Below are positions 43,154 through 52,507 of a stretch of DNA of 64,000 bases, piece by piece; within the stretch, counting starts at the first letter, position 1; the number at the start of each line of letters is the position of its first letter. The notes beneath the pieces were generated by a model. The model was not told the DNA's origin. It searched no databases and worked only from the letters and a program-made list of their open reading frames with translations. The position numbers and the translations under genes are program-made. This DNA is from Candidatus Lachnoclostridium avicola (GTDB lineage Bacteria > Bacillota > Clostridia > Lachnospirales > Lachnospiraceae): the NCBI GenBank assembly GCA_019114465.1, contig DXFM01000026.1:1-64000 (forward strand), given 5' to 3'.

Positions 43154-44209
43154 TTGCTGAATATCATAGCGGCGGTTCTGGTGTTCGGACTGATCGTGCT
43201 GGTGCACGAGTTTGGGCACTTTCTGCTGGCAAAACTGAACGGCATCGGCGTGGTGGAATTTTCCATCGGCATGGGGCCGAGACTCTGCAGCTGGCAGAGG
43301 GGAGAGACCAGATATTCTCTCAAGATCCTGCCCTTCGGCGGCTCCTGCATGATGCTGGGGGAAGATGAGAAGGACGCGGATCCCAAAGCCTTCAACAACA
43401 AATCTGTCTGGGCCAGGATTTCCGTGGTGTTTGCCGGACCGGCTTTCAACTTTATTCTGGCACTCCTCTTTGCGGTGATCATTGTGATGAACATCGGCTA
43501 CCAGAAATTCCAGATCAGCGATGTGACGGAGGGATCTCCGGCGGCGGAGGCCGGGCTTCAGCCCGGGGACGTGATTACCAGAGTCAACAGCCGGAAGATC
43601 ACGGCCTATGAGGATGTACAGGTATATATGCTGGCAAATCCGGGGGAGACTCTCCGCATCCGCTACAACCGCCCCGCAGAGGACGGTTCCTGGGAGACGG
43701 GGGAGACCGTGCTGACTCCGAAATACTCGGAGACGGAGGGGCGCTACCTGATGGGTGTTACTTTCACCAGCCGGTATGTGAAGGCGGAAAGCCTGGGAGA
43801 GCTGGCCTACTACAGCGCCTACCAAGTGAAATACTGCGTCACTTCCACCTTTGACAGCCTGAAAATGCTGTTTACCAGACAGGTGCAGGTGGATGAGGCG
43901 GTGGCAGGCCCGGTGCGGATTGTGGCTATGATCGGGGAGAATGTGGAGGAGAGCCGGGAGATCGGAATCTCCGTCATGCTTCTGACCCTCTGCTACTGGA
44001 GCCTGATTTTAAGCGCCAGCCTGGGAATTATGAATCTCCTTCCCATCCCGGCTCTGGACGGGGGAAGGCTGGTGTTTCTCATCATCGAGGCCATACGGGG
44101 AAAGGGCATCGACCAGGAGAAGGAGGGCATGGTTCACATGGCCGGCCTGCTGATCCTCATGGCCCTTATGGTGTTTGTGCTGTTTAATGATATACGGAGC
44201 CTGCTGTGA
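43154..44209 (+). CDS. rseP: RseP-type site-2 protease
   Basis: Intramembrane zinc protease of 351 residues. HEFGH near residue 18 lies in the first transmembrane helix, a PDZ domain spans about residues 115-200, and the third ligand is in NLLPIPALDGGR near 295. It cleaves anti-sigma factors or leftover signal peptides in the membrane. The start is TTG at 43154, two bases after the dxr stop, with AGGTGG in the dxr end, so it depends on translation coupling. Confidence 0.95.
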   Translation: MLNIIAAVLVFGLIVLVHEFGHFLLAKLNGIGVVEFSIGMGPRLCSWQRGETRYSLKILPFGGSCMMLGEDEKDADPKAFNNKSVWARISVVFAGPAFNFILALLFAVIIVMNIGYQKFQISDVTEGSPAAEAGLQPGDVITRVNSRKITAYEDVQVYMLANPGETLRIRYNRPAEDGSWETGETVLTPKYSETEGRYLMGVTFTSRYVKAESLGELAYYSAYQVKYCVTSTFDSLKMLFTRQVQVDEAVAGPVRIVAMIGENVEESREIGISVMLLTLCYWSLILSASLGIMNLLPIPALDGGRLVFLIIEAIRGKGIDQEKEGMVHMAGLLILMALMVFVLFNDIRSLL

Positions 44210-44245
44210 GGAAGGATCCGGAGTGAGAAAGATACGGAGGAACTT

Positions 44246-45316
44246 ATGAGAGAGCGGACAAAAACGGTTCAGATCGGATCGGTGGCCATCGGCGGCGGAA
44301 ATCCTGTGGCCATCCAGTCCATGTGCAATACAAAAACGGAGGACTGGGAGTCCACGGTAAACCAGATCCTGCGCCTGGAACGGGCAGGCTGCGAGATCGT
44401 CCGTGTGGCGGTGCCCACCATGGAGGCGGCAAAGGCTTTAAGGGAGATCAAATCCCGGATTCACATCCCCCTGGTGGCGGATATTCATTTTGACTATCGG
44501 CTGGCCATTGCCTCCATAGAGAACGGGGCGGACAAGATCCGCATCAACCCGGGAAATATCGGAAACGCCGAGCGGGTTCAGGCGGTGGTGGACCGGGCGA
44601 AGGAGCGGAATATTCCCATCCGCGTCGGGGTCAACAGCGGTTCCCTGGAGAAGGAGCTGCTGGCCAAATACGGCGGAGTCACCGCGGAGGGCCTGGTGGA
44701 GAGCGCCATGCAGAAAGTGGAGATGATCGAGGATATGGGATATGACAATCTGGTGATCAGCATCAAGTCCTCAGACGTTCTCATGTGCGTAAAGGCCCAT
44801 GAGCTGATTGCCCAGCGGACCGATTATCCCCTCCATGTGGGAATTACGGAGGCGGGGACTGTCTTTTCCGGCAATATCAAGTCGGCGGTGGGACTGGGAA
44901 TCATCCTCTATCAGGGAATCGGCGATACCATCCGGGTGTCTCTGACGGGAGATCCGGTGGAAGAGGTGAAATCCGCCAAGGTGATTCTGCGGACCCTGGG
45001 ACTGAGAAAGGGAGGCATCGAGGTGGTGTCCTGCCCCACCTGCGGCCGCACCAGGATCGATCTGATCCGTCTGGCCAATGAGGTGGAGACCATGGCGGCG
45101 GAATTTGACGATCTGGACGGCGTGAAGGTGGCGGTCATGGGCTGCGTGGTCAACGGGCCCGGAGAGGCGAGAGAGGCGGATGTGGGAATTGCGGGAGGCA
45201 TCGGCGAGGGACTGCTGATCCGGAAGGGTCAGGTGATCCGTAAGGTGCCGGAGGCAGAACTTCTGTCCACTCTCCGTCAGGAACTGGAGGCAATGCGTTT
45301 GGAGAGAAGGAATTGA
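44246..45316 (+). CDS. ispG: 4-hydroxy-3-methylbut-2-enyl diphosphate synthase
   Basis: Iron-sulfur enzyme of the MEP pathway (GcpE) that reduces MEcPP to HMBPP. The 356-residue protein has a TIM-barrel N-terminus (PVAIQSMCNTKTED) and the [4Fe-4S] cysteines in SCPTCGRTRIDL and MGCVVNGPGEA. The compact form without the insertion found in plants is normal for Firmicutes. CGGAGG precedes ATG 44246; polC starts two bases after its stop. Confidence 0.97.
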   Translation: MRERTKTVQIGSVAIGGGNPVAIQSMCNTKTEDWESTVNQILRLERAGCEIVRVAVPTMEAAKALREIKSRIHIPLVADIHFDYRLAIASIENGADKIRINPGNIGNAERVQAVVDRAKERNIPIRVGVNSGSLEKELLAKYGGVTAEGLVESAMQKVEMIEDMGYDNLVISIKSSDVLMCVKAHELIAQRTDYPLHVGITEAGTVFSGNIKSAVGLGIILYQGIGDTIRVSLTGDPVEEVKSAKVILRTLGLRKGGIEVVSCPTCGRTRIDLIRLANEVETMAAEFDDLDGVKVAVMGCVVNGPGEAREADVGIAGGIGEGLLIRKGQVIRKVPEAELLSTLRQELEAMRLERRN

Positions 45317-45317
45317 C

Positions 45318-48300
45318 ATGGCAAAAACATTTCTGGAAGTTTTTCCGGAATTACATATAGACGAGGAACTGGGGGAGCTTTTGAAACTGGTGGAGGTGGA
45401 ACGTGTCACCTCCAACCGGGATCACAGCTCCATCCGCATTTATATCGCCAGCCCCCGGCTGATCGGGAAGCGGAGCATCTACGATCTGGAAAAGGGCATC
45501 AAAAATCAGCTGTTTCCCGGCAAGCAGCTGACGGTAAAGATTATGGAAAAATACCGCCTCTCCAGCCAGTACACGCCGGAGACCCTGCTGAACGTGTACC
45601 GGGACAGCCTGCTGCTGGAGCTGAAAAATTACAGCATCATCGAGTACAGCATCTTCCGGAAGGCGGAGTGCACGTTTCCGGAGCCGGATCTGCTCCACAT
45701 GACGGTGGAGGACACCATGGTGAACCGGGAAAAGGCCGGGGAATTAAAACGGGTGCTGGAAAAAATCTTTCACGAACGGTGCGGAATCCCGGTGGAGATC
45801 CAGTTTGAATATATTCCGCCGAAGGAAAACCGGATGAGGAAACAGAAGGAACTTCAGCTGTCCAGAGAGGTGGAGGAGATCACCATGCGGTCCGCCGTGG
45901 GCAGCCGGATGGCAGCCGGCGGGGAAGATCAGGATGGCTTCTGGGACCGGGCCATGGCCATGGCGCAGGACAGCTATGTGCTGCCGGAGGAGGACGCCGC
46001 CCCCTGGGAGGCGGTCCCTGCCCCTGCGGCTGCTTCCGCTTCCGGTTCTACCCGGCAGGCCGCCGCTCCGAAGAAAAAAGAGGCGGCAGCCGGGAAATCC
46101 GGTTTCGGCGGCAGAAACGGCGGCCATCAGAAAAACGGCTTTAAGAGGTCCGACCAGGGAAAAGGCGATTTCCGCCGGTCCTATCGCCGTTCGGACAACC
46201 CGGACGTGCTCTACGGCCGGGATTTTGAGGGGGATGCCACGGAGATCGACAAGATCGACGGAGCCATCGGAGAGACCATTCTCCGGGGAAAAATCATCCA
46301 CAAGGACAGCCGGGAGCTGCGCAGCGGCAAGACCATGTTCATGTTTGACGTGACGGATTTCACCGACACCATGACGGTGAAGATCTTTGCCGAGGGGGAT
46401 GCTCTGGAGGATCTGAAGGCGGCGGTGAAGGAAGGCACTTTCGTCCGGGTCAAGGGCGTGATCACCGTGGACAAGTTCGACGGAGAGCTGACCTTAAGCT
46501 CCGTGGTGGGAATCAAAAAGAGCGAGGATTTCACGGGAAAGCGAATGGACAACAGCCTGGAGAAGCGGGTGGAGCTCCACTGCCACACGAAGATGAGCGA
46601 CATGGACGGGGTGTCTGAGGTGAAGGATATCATCAAGCGGGCGAAAAAGTGGGGAATGGACGCCATCGCCGTCACCGACCACGGCTGCGTTCAGGCCTTT
46701 CCCGACGCCAATCACGCCCTGGACAAGGGAGACGAGTTCAAGGTGATCTACGGGGTGGAAGGGTATCTGGTGGACGATCTAAAGCAGCTGGTGGACCATC
46801 CCAGAGGCCAGTCCCTGGACGGGGATTTTGTGGTCTTTGACCTGGAGACCACCGGCTTAAGCCCGGAGAAAAACAGGATCATTGAAATCGGTGCCGTCCG
46901 GGTGAGCGGCGGGGAGATTGTGGATAAATTCAGCACCTTCGTCAATCCGGAGGTGCCCATCCCCTTTGAGATCGAGAAGCTGACCAGCATCAATGACGCC
47001 ATGGTCATCGGCGCGCCGAAGATCGAGGAGGCCCTGCCCCGGTTTCTGGAATTCTGCGGGGACGCGGCCCTGGTGGGTCACAACGCGGCCTTTGATGTGA
47101 GCTTTGTGGCTCACAGCGCCGCCAGACTGGGCCTTCCCTTCGACCCCACGGTGCTGGACACGGTGACCCTGGCCCAGCACCTGCTTCCCAACTTGAACCG
47201 GTATAAGCTGGACACGGTGGCAAAAGCCCTGAATGTCTCTCTGGAAAACCACCACCGGGCCGTGGACGACGCCGGGGCCACGGCGGAGATCTTCGCCGCC
47301 TTTGTGGCCATGCTGAAGGACCGGGGAGTGGAGGACGTGGATCAGTTAAACGCCATGAGCCAGATGTCGGCGGAGATGATCAGAAAGATGCCTACTTATC
47401 ACGTGATCATCCTGGCAGACAGCGACGAGGGGCGGGTGAACCTGTACCGCCTGGTGTCTTTCTCCCATCTGGATTATTTTGCCAGAAGGCCCAGGATTCC
47501 CAAGAGCCTGCTGCAGAAGTACCGGAAAGGGCTGATCATCGGCTCCGCCTGCGAGGCCGGGGAGCTCTATCAGGCGCTGCTGCGGGGAGCCTCCGACGCG
47601 GCCATCGCCCGTCTGGTGAATTTCTACGATTACCTGGAGATCCAGCCCCTGGGCAACAATGCCTTTATGCTGAAGGACGAGAAGAGCACGGTCAAGACCT
47701 GGGATGACCTGATCGCCATCAACAAAAAGATCGTGGAGCTGGGAGAGAAATTCGGCAAGCCGGTGTGCGCCACCTGCGACGTCCATTTCCTGGATCCGGA
47801 GGACGAAATCTACCGCCGGATCATCATGGCGGGACAGGGCTTTAAGGACAGCGACGAGCAGGCGCCCCTGTACCTGCGGACCACGGAGGAGATGTTAAAG
47901 GAATTTGAGTACCTGGGGCCCAACAAGGCCTATGAGGTGGTGGTGACCAACACCAGAAAGATCGCCGCCCGGTGCCAGAAGATCTCTCCGGTCCGCCCGG
48001 ACAAATGTCCGCCGGTGATCCCGGATTCGGACAAGACCCTGCGCAAGATCTGCTATGACCGGGCCCACGAGATCTACGGGGAGGAGCTTCCGGAGATCGT
48101 GGTGGCCAGGCTGGAGCGGGAGTTGAATTCCATTATCAGCAACGGGTTCGCGGTGATGTACATCATCGCCCAGAAGCTGGTGTGGAAGTCCAACGAGGAC
48201 GGCTATCTGGTGGGTTCCAGAGGATCGGTGGGATCCTCTTTTGTGGCCACCATGGCGGGAATCACGGAGGTGAATCCCTTAAGCCCCCATTACATCTGTC

Positions 48301-49907
48301 CCAACTGCCATTACTACGATTTCGACTCGGAGGAGGTAAAGAAATTCGGGGGAATGGCCGGCTGCGACATGCCGGACAAACTCTGTCCCGTGTGCGGCAG
48401 ACCCTTAAAGAAGGAAGGGTTTGACATTCCCTTTGAGACGTTCCTGGGATTTAAGGGAAACAAGGAGCCGGATATCGACCTGAATTTCTCCGGCGAATAC
48501 CAGAGCAAGGCCCACGACTACACGGAGGTGATCTTCGGGAAGGGACAGACCTTCCGGGCCGGCACCATCGGCACTCTGGCGGACAAGACGGCTTACGGCT
48601 ATGTAAAAAACTATTTTGAGGAGCACGGGGTCCGGAAGAGAAACTGCGAGATCAACCGGATCGTCCAGGGCTGCGTGGGGGTGCGCCGGACCACGGGACA
48701 GCACCCGGGAGGCATCATCGTGCTGCCTCTGGGGGAGGAGATCTACTCCTTCACCCCGGTGCAGCATCCGGCCAACGACATGACCACCTCCACCATCACC
48801 ACCCATTTTGACTACCACTCCATCGACCACAACCTGCTGAAGCTGGACATTCTGGGACACGATGATCCCACCATGATCCGGATGCTTCAGGACTTAACCG
48901 GTCTGGATCCGGTCAAGGACATCCCCCTGGATTCCCCGGAGGTGATGAGCCTGTTCCAGGACACCAGCGCCCTGGGAATCCAGCCGGAGGACATCGGCGG
49001 CTGCAAACTGGGGGCTCTGGGTGTGCCGGAGTTCGGCACGGATTTCGCCATGCAGATGCTCATCGACACCAAGCCGAAGTACTTCTCCGACCTGGTGCGC
49101 ATCGCCGGTCTGGCCCATGGAACGGATGTGTGGCTGGGAAACGCCCAGACCCTGATCCTGGAGGGAAAGGCCACCATTCAGACCGCCATCTGTACCCGTG
49201 ACGACATTATGATTTATCTGATCCAGATGGGACTGGATCAGGAGCTGTCCTTCACCATCATGGAGAGCGTCCGGAAGGGAAAAGGACTGAAGCCGGAGTG
49301 GGAGGAGGAGATGAAGGCCCACGGGGTGCCGGACTGGTATATCGGCTCCTGCAAGAAGATCAAGTACATGTTCCCCAAAGCCCATGCGGCGGCCTACGTG
49401 ATGATGGCCTGGCGGATCGCCTACTGCAAGGTATTCTATCCTCTGGCCTACTACGCAGCCTTCTTCTCCATCCGGGCCAGCGGCTTTTCCTATGAGCTGA
49501 TGTGCCAGGGAAGAGAGCGGCTGGAGTATCATCTGGAGGACTACAAAAAGCGGTCGGACACCCTGACCCAGAAGGAACAGGCCACCCTCCGGGATATGCG
49601 TATCGTCCAGGAGATGTACGCCAGAGGATATGAGTTTATGCCCATTGACATTTACCAGGCAAAAGCCAGACATTTCCAGATCATCGACGGGAAGCTGATG
49701 CCGTCCCTCTCCAGCATTGACGGTCTGGGAGAGAAGGCGGCGGAGGCCATTGTGGACGCGGTCATGGACGGGCCGTTCCTGTCAAAGGAGGACTTCCGCA
49801 GCCGTACCAAAGTCAGCAAGACCATCTGCGATCTGATGGCGGATCTGGGGCTGCTGGGGGATCTTCCGGAGAGCAACCAGCTGTCCCTGTTTGATCTGGT
49901 AAGCTAA
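45318..49907 (+). CDS. polC: DNA polymerase III PolC
   Basis: Replicative polymerase of low-GC Gram-positives, 1529 residues, a little longer than the usual 1430-1470. An N-terminal region is followed by an Ala/Gly/Lys-rich linker (about 230-290) that explains the extra length. Next come an OB domain, the PHP domain (HCHTKMSDMDG near 420), an inserted proofreading exonuclease (FDLETTGL near 507, HNAAFDVSF, HRAVDDA), and the polymerase with a zinc site (CPNC near 993, CPVCGRP). It is the last gene of the pyrH run. Confidence 0.97.
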   Translation: MAKTFLEVFPELHIDEELGELLKLVEVERVTSNRDHSSIRIYIASPRLIGKRSIYDLEKGIKNQLFPGKQLTVKIMEKYRLSSQYTPETLLNVYRDSLLLELKNYSIIEYSIFRKAECTFPEPDLLHMTVEDTMVNREKAGELKRVLEKIFHERCGIPVEIQFEYIPPKENRMRKQKELQLSREVEEITMRSAVGSRMAAGGEDQDGFWDRAMAMAQDSYVLPEEDAAPWEAVPAPAAASASGSTRQAAAPKKKEAAAGKSGFGGRNGGHQKNGFKRSDQGKGDFRRSYRRSDNPDVLYGRDFEGDATEIDKIDGAIGETILRGKIIHKDSRELRSGKTMFMFDVTDFTDTMTVKIFAEGDALEDLKAAVKEGTFVRVKGVITVDKFDGELTLSSVVGIKKSEDFTGKRMDNSLEKRVELHCHTKMSDMDGVSEVKDIIKRAKKWGMDAIAVTDHGCVQAFPDANHALDKGDEFKVIYGVEGYLVDDLKQLVDHPRGQSLDGDFVVFDLETTGLSPEKNRIIEIGAVRVSGGEIVDKFSTFVNPEVPIPFEIEKLTSINDAMVIGAPKIEEALPRFLEFCGDAALVGHNAAFDVSFVAHSAARLGLPFDPTVLDTVTLAQHLLPNLNRYKLDTVAKALNVSLENHHRAVDDAGATAEIFAAFVAMLKDRGVEDVDQLNAMSQMSAEMIRKMPTYHVIILADSDEGRVNLYRLVSFSHLDYFARRPRIPKSLLQKYRKGLIIGSACEAGELYQALLRGASDAAIARLVNFYDYLEIQPLGNNAFMLKDEKSTVKTWDDLIAINKKIVELGEKFGKPVCATCDVHFLDPEDEIYRRIIMAGQGFKDSDEQAPLYLRTTEEMLKEFEYLGPNKAYEVVVTNTRKIAARCQKISPVRPDKCPPVIPDSDKTLRKICYDRAHEIYGEELPEIVVARLERELNSIISNGFAVMYIIAQKLVWKSNEDGYLVGSRGSVGSSFVATMAGITEVNPLSPHYICPNCHYYDFDSEEVKKFGGMAGCDMPDKLCPVCGRPLKKEGFDIPFETFLGFKGNKEPDIDLNFSGEYQSKAHDYTEVIFGKGQTFRAGTIGTLADKTAYGYVKNYFEEHGVRKRNCEINRIVQGCVGVRRTTGQHPGGIIVLPLGEEIYSFTPVQHPANDMTTSTITTHFDYHSIDHNLLKLDILGHDDPTMIRMLQDLTGLDPVKDIPLDSPEVMSLFQDTSALGIQPEDIGGCKLGALGVPEFGTDFAMQMLIDTKPKYFSDLVRIAGLAHGTDVWLGNAQTLILEGKATIQTAICTRDDIMIYLIQMGLDQELSFTIMESVRKGKGLKPEWEEEMKAHGVPDWYIGSCKKIKYMFPKAHAAAYVMMAWRIAYCKVFYPLAYYAAFFSIRASGFSYELMCQGRERLEYHLEDYKKRSDTLTQKEQATLRDMRIVQEMYARGYEFMPIDIYQAKARHFQIIDGKLMPSLSSIDGLGEKAAEAIVDAVMDGPFLSKEDFRSRTKVSKTICDLMADLGLLGDLPESNQLSLFDLVS

Positions 49908-49923
49908 AAAAGGATGACAGACC

Positions 49924-49943
49924 GCCGCCCCGTCAGGGGCGGC
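49924..49943 (+). other. Hairpin after polC
   Basis: GCCGCCCC (49924-49931) and GGGGCGGC (49936-49943) form a perfect 8-bp stem with a four-base loop. There is no T-run, so it may protect mRNA ends rather than terminate. Confidence 0.5.
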
Positions 49944-49963
49944 AGAGAAAGAGGGGTTAAAAA

Positions 49964-50731
49964 ATGACAGCGGCAATTTATTTTTCACCGACCTATACTT
50001 CCAAAAAGGGAGCGGAAGCCATCGCCGCAAAGATGGCAGGGGACGGGGAAATCCTGTCCATAGATGTGACAAAGAAGGACGTCTGCCCGGAAAAGACGGA
50101 ATTTGACTCCGACGATCTGGTGGTGTTCGGAGCCCCCGTCTACGGGGGACGGCTCTACCGGGGCTGCAGAGAGCGGTTCCGCCGGTTTGTGGGGAAGGGG
50201 ACTCCCTGCGTGATCACCGTCACCTACGGAAACCGTCATTACGACGACGCCCTAATTGAGCTGTTTGACCTGGTGCGGGAGCAGGGCTTCCGGCCTCTGG
50301 CGGCTGCGGCCCTGGTGGGACAGCACACCTACGGCCATATTCAGGTGGGCCGTCCGGATGAGACAGATCTCGCGGAGGACCGGGACTTTGCCCTCCGGGC
50401 TGCCCAGAACCTGGAGGACGGCGTGTTTCTGGAGACTGTGCCCGGCAATCGTCCCTACGTGAAGGGGGACGAGGGCGGAAAGGGAGGAAACTTCCGCCCC
50501 CTTACCTCCGAAGCCTGTACCGGCTGCGGCCTGTGCGTCCGGGAGTGCCCGGAGGGGGCCATCGGGGAGGACTGCCGCACCATCGACCCGGAAGCCTGCA
50601 TCTCCTGCTTTCGCTGCATCCGGATCTGTCCGACGGGGGCTAAAAACATGGACGTGCCGGCCTACCAGGAGTTTGCGGAAGAATTTTCCAGGAAACTGTC
50701 GCAGCCCAGAAAAAATGAATATTTCCTGTAG
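49964..50731 (+). CDS. EFR1-family flavodoxin-ferredoxin protein
   Basis: Electron carrier of 255 residues. The N-terminal flavodoxin-like fold has the FMN phosphate loop SPTYTSKKGA near residue 9. The C-terminal part has two [4Fe-4S] motifs, CTGCGLCVRECPEGA and CISCFRCIRICPTGA. Such EFR1 proteins are common in anaerobic Firmicutes and their partners are unknown. It follows polC by 56 bases with AGAGGGG upstream of the ATG. No partner oxidoreductase is adjacent. Confidence 0.9.
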   Translation: MTAAIYFSPTYTSKKGAEAIAAKMAGDGEILSIDVTKKDVCPEKTEFDSDDLVVFGAPVYGGRLYRGCRERFRRFVGKGTPCVITVTYGNRHYDDALIELFDLVREQGFRPLAAAALVGQHTYGHIQVGRPDETDLAEDRDFALRAAQNLEDGVFLETVPGNRPYVKGDEGGKGGNFRPLTSEACTGCGLCVRECPEGAIGEDCRTIDPEACISCFRCIRICPTGAKNMDVPAYQEFAEEFSRKLSQPRKNEYFL

Positions 50732-50862
50732 AAACAGGGCTTAAAACAGGGGAACTGTGTCAGAATTTTCCGACCGTTTTCCGGAATAAGAAAAGTTTCT
50801 CTCTCATAGACATAATATTAGCTTACGGGCAAATAATAAGGTCAAGAAAGAGGAGAGATACT

Positions 50863-51495
50863 ATGTCGGAAAAAATGATGGAAAATAACAAGGTCAGCGT
50901 AATCGGGGAGATCGTGTCCGGTTTCACCTTCAGTCACGAGGTATTCGGCGAGGGCTTTTACATGGTGAGCGTGGCGGTGAACCGGCTGAGCGAGCAGGTG
51001 GATGTGATTCCCCTGATGATTTCCGAACGTCTGCTGGATGTGGACAAAAATTACGAGGGCTGTACGGTGGAGGCCATCGGTCAGTTCCGTTCCTATAACC
51101 GCCACGAGGGGACGAAAAACCGTCTGGTGTTGTCGGTGTTCGTGCGGGAGATCAATTTTCTGGAGGAATTTACAGACTACACCAAGACGAACCAGATCTA
51201 TCTGGACGGCTATATCTGCAAGGAACCGGTATACCGGAAAACTCCTCTGGGAAGGGAGATCGCCGATCTTCTGCTGGCGGTGAACCGTCCTTACGGAAAG
51301 TCGGATTACATACCCTGCATCTCCTGGGGCAGAAATGCCCGATACGCCTCCGGGTTTCAGGTAGGCGTCAGGGTCCGGGTCTGGGGACGGGTTCAGAGCC
51401 GGGAGTACACCAAGAGGCTGAGCGAGACAGAATGTGAGAAGCGGGTGGCCTACGAGGTCTCCGTCAGCAAGCTGGAGTGCGTGGACCAGCAGTGA
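50863..51495 (+). CDS. SSB-like protein with two OB folds
   Basis: Cytoplasmic protein of 210 residues. The C-terminal half resembles single-stranded DNA-binding/PriB-type OB folds (IYLDGYICKEPVYRKT, LLLAVNRPYGKSDYIPCISW). The N-terminal half looks like a second, more diverged OB fold. It lacks the acidic C-terminal tip of true SSB that recruits partners. It may be an accessory ssDNA-binding protein specific to Clostridia. GAGGAGAG precedes ATG 50863. It forms a single-gene unit. Confidence 0.75.
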   Translation: MSEKMMENNKVSVIGEIVSGFTFSHEVFGEGFYMVSVAVNRLSEQVDVIPLMISERLLDVDKNYEGCTVEAIGQFRSYNRHEGTKNRLVLSVFVREINFLEEFTDYTKTNQIYLDGYICKEPVYRKTPLGREIADLLLAVNRPYGKSDYIPCISWGRNARYASGFQVGVRVRVWGRVQSREYTKRLSETECEKRVAYEVSVSKLECVDQQ

Positions 51496-51551
51496 GGGGG
51501 CCGGGGGAAGGCACAGAGTGAGAGCTGAGTGGGAGAAATCTCACGCAAATC

Positions 51552-51580
51552 TTGCAAAATATGGAAAAATGTGGTACGAT
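51552..51580 (+). promoter_or_regulatory. Promoter of the adenosyltransferase gene
   Basis: TTGCAA (51552-51557), a 17-base spacer and TACGAT (51575-51580), about 35 bases before the start codon. Confidence 0.7.
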
Positions 51581-51615
51581 TAGCTGAAATTGAACGACGC
51601 TTATGAGGTGAAAAC

Positions 51616-52113
51616 ATGGATAAAGGGACTGTTCAGGTAATCTACGGCACCGGCAAGGGGAAGACCGGCGCAGCCCTGGGGCGGGCGATACAGATGCTGA
51701 ATCAGGGAAAGACCGTGATCGTCATCCAGTTTATGAAGGGCAGTACGGTCAAAACTGATTCTGATATATTAAAGCGGCTGGAACCGGAAATGAAAGTGTT
51801 TCGCTTTGAGAAGCAGGCGGTTGGATTTAAGGATCTCTCCCCCGGTGAGAAGCGGGAAGAGCTGATGAATATCCGCAACGGCCTGAATTTCGCGAACAAG
51901 GTCATCCGCACCGGTGAGTGCGATCTGCTGATTCTGGACGAGATCCTGGATCTGCTGGAATATGGGATTCTGACTCTGGAGGAGCTTCAGTCCCTGATCG
52001 GGGAAAAGGAAGACGATATGGAGCTGATCCTGACGGGAAAGAGCTGTCCCGACGGGCTGAAGGCCTTTGTGGACTGTATCTCCCACCTGGAAAACGAGTG
52101 CATTTCCCGGTAG
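51616..52113 (+). CDS. cobO: ATP:corrinoid adenosyltransferase (CobO/BtuR type)
   Basis: Transfers adenosyl from ATP to cob(I)alamin or a corrinoid precursor. The 165-residue P-loop protein has YGTGKGKTGAALGRA near residue 10 and a Walker-B-like LLILDEILDLLEYG near 112, both typical of the CobA/CobO/BtuR family. It is slightly shorter than E. coli BtuR. It stands alone here, with no B12 biosynthesis genes and no cobalamin riboswitch. GAGGTG precedes ATG 51616. Confidence 0.9.
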   Translation: MDKGTVQVIYGTGKGKTGAALGRAIQMLNQGKTVIVIQFMKGSTVKTDSDILKRLEPEMKVFRFEKQAVGFKDLSPGEKREELMNIRNGLNFANKVIRTGECDLLILDEILDLLEYGILTLEELQSLIGEKEDDMELILTGKSCPDGLKAFVDCISHLENECISR

Positions 52114-52179
52114 AGAGGAGACGGGTCCCCAACCGGCAGCCCTGGGCGGGTTTTGCAGTCAGCGGTTCCGGGGATCCGG

Positions 52180-52208
52180 TTGACATTTTCAGACAATAGT
52201 GATACGAT
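52180..52208 (+). promoter_or_regulatory. Promoter of the dapA leader
   Basis: Consensus TTGACA (52180-52185), a 17-base spacer and TACGAT (52203-52208), just before the riboswitch. Confidence 0.85.
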
Positions 52209-52220
52209 AGGCACAGAGAA

Positions 52221-52388
52221 AAGGTAGAGGTTGCGCGACTTAAAAGTATTCCGACAGATGCCGCAGGGGCGTGAGACGGAGGAAGAAAGGAAGGAGCGCC
52301 GAAGGAAACCGCCTCCTGCAGACGGAATCCTGGGCATACGGCTAAGAACCGTGTGACTGTCATCCGGACCGGATGGAGAGCTACTGAA
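52221..52388 (+). promoter_or_regulatory. Lysine riboswitch (L box) before dapA
   Basis: L-box blocks occur in order: GAGGTTGCGCGACTTAA, AAAGTATTCC, GAAAGGAAGGAGCGCCGAAG, a CTGGGCATACGGC/GCCG-type arm, CTGTCATCCGG and GGATGGAGAGCTAC. A short P1 pairs GTAG (52224-52227) with CTAC (52381-52384). Lysine should close P1 and favour the terminator at 52413-52441, giving feedback control of lysine/DAP synthesis. I could not define the antiterminator with confidence. Confidence 0.88.
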
Positions 52389-52412
52389 AGGATTGTGCAA
52401 TGGCAATTTCAA

Positions 52413-52441
52413 GAGGGCTGTCCGGAAGGATAGCCTTTTTG
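52413..52441 (+). terminator. Riboswitch terminator before dapA
   Basis: GGCTGTCC (52416-52423) pairs with GGATAGCC (52428-52435) around a GGAA loop, followed by TTTTT. Confidence 0.88.
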
Positions 52442-52507
52442 TTTCACAGGAATCTGCTTCTCCTGTGAGACCACATACAATCAGTTCTTTCAAAGGAGGA
52501 AAAACAT

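Noticed and set aside
51496-51615. Cobalamin riboswitch before the corrinoid adenosyltransferase gene
   Set aside because: The 120-base gap holds a promoter but no B12-box sequence and is too short for the aptamer.
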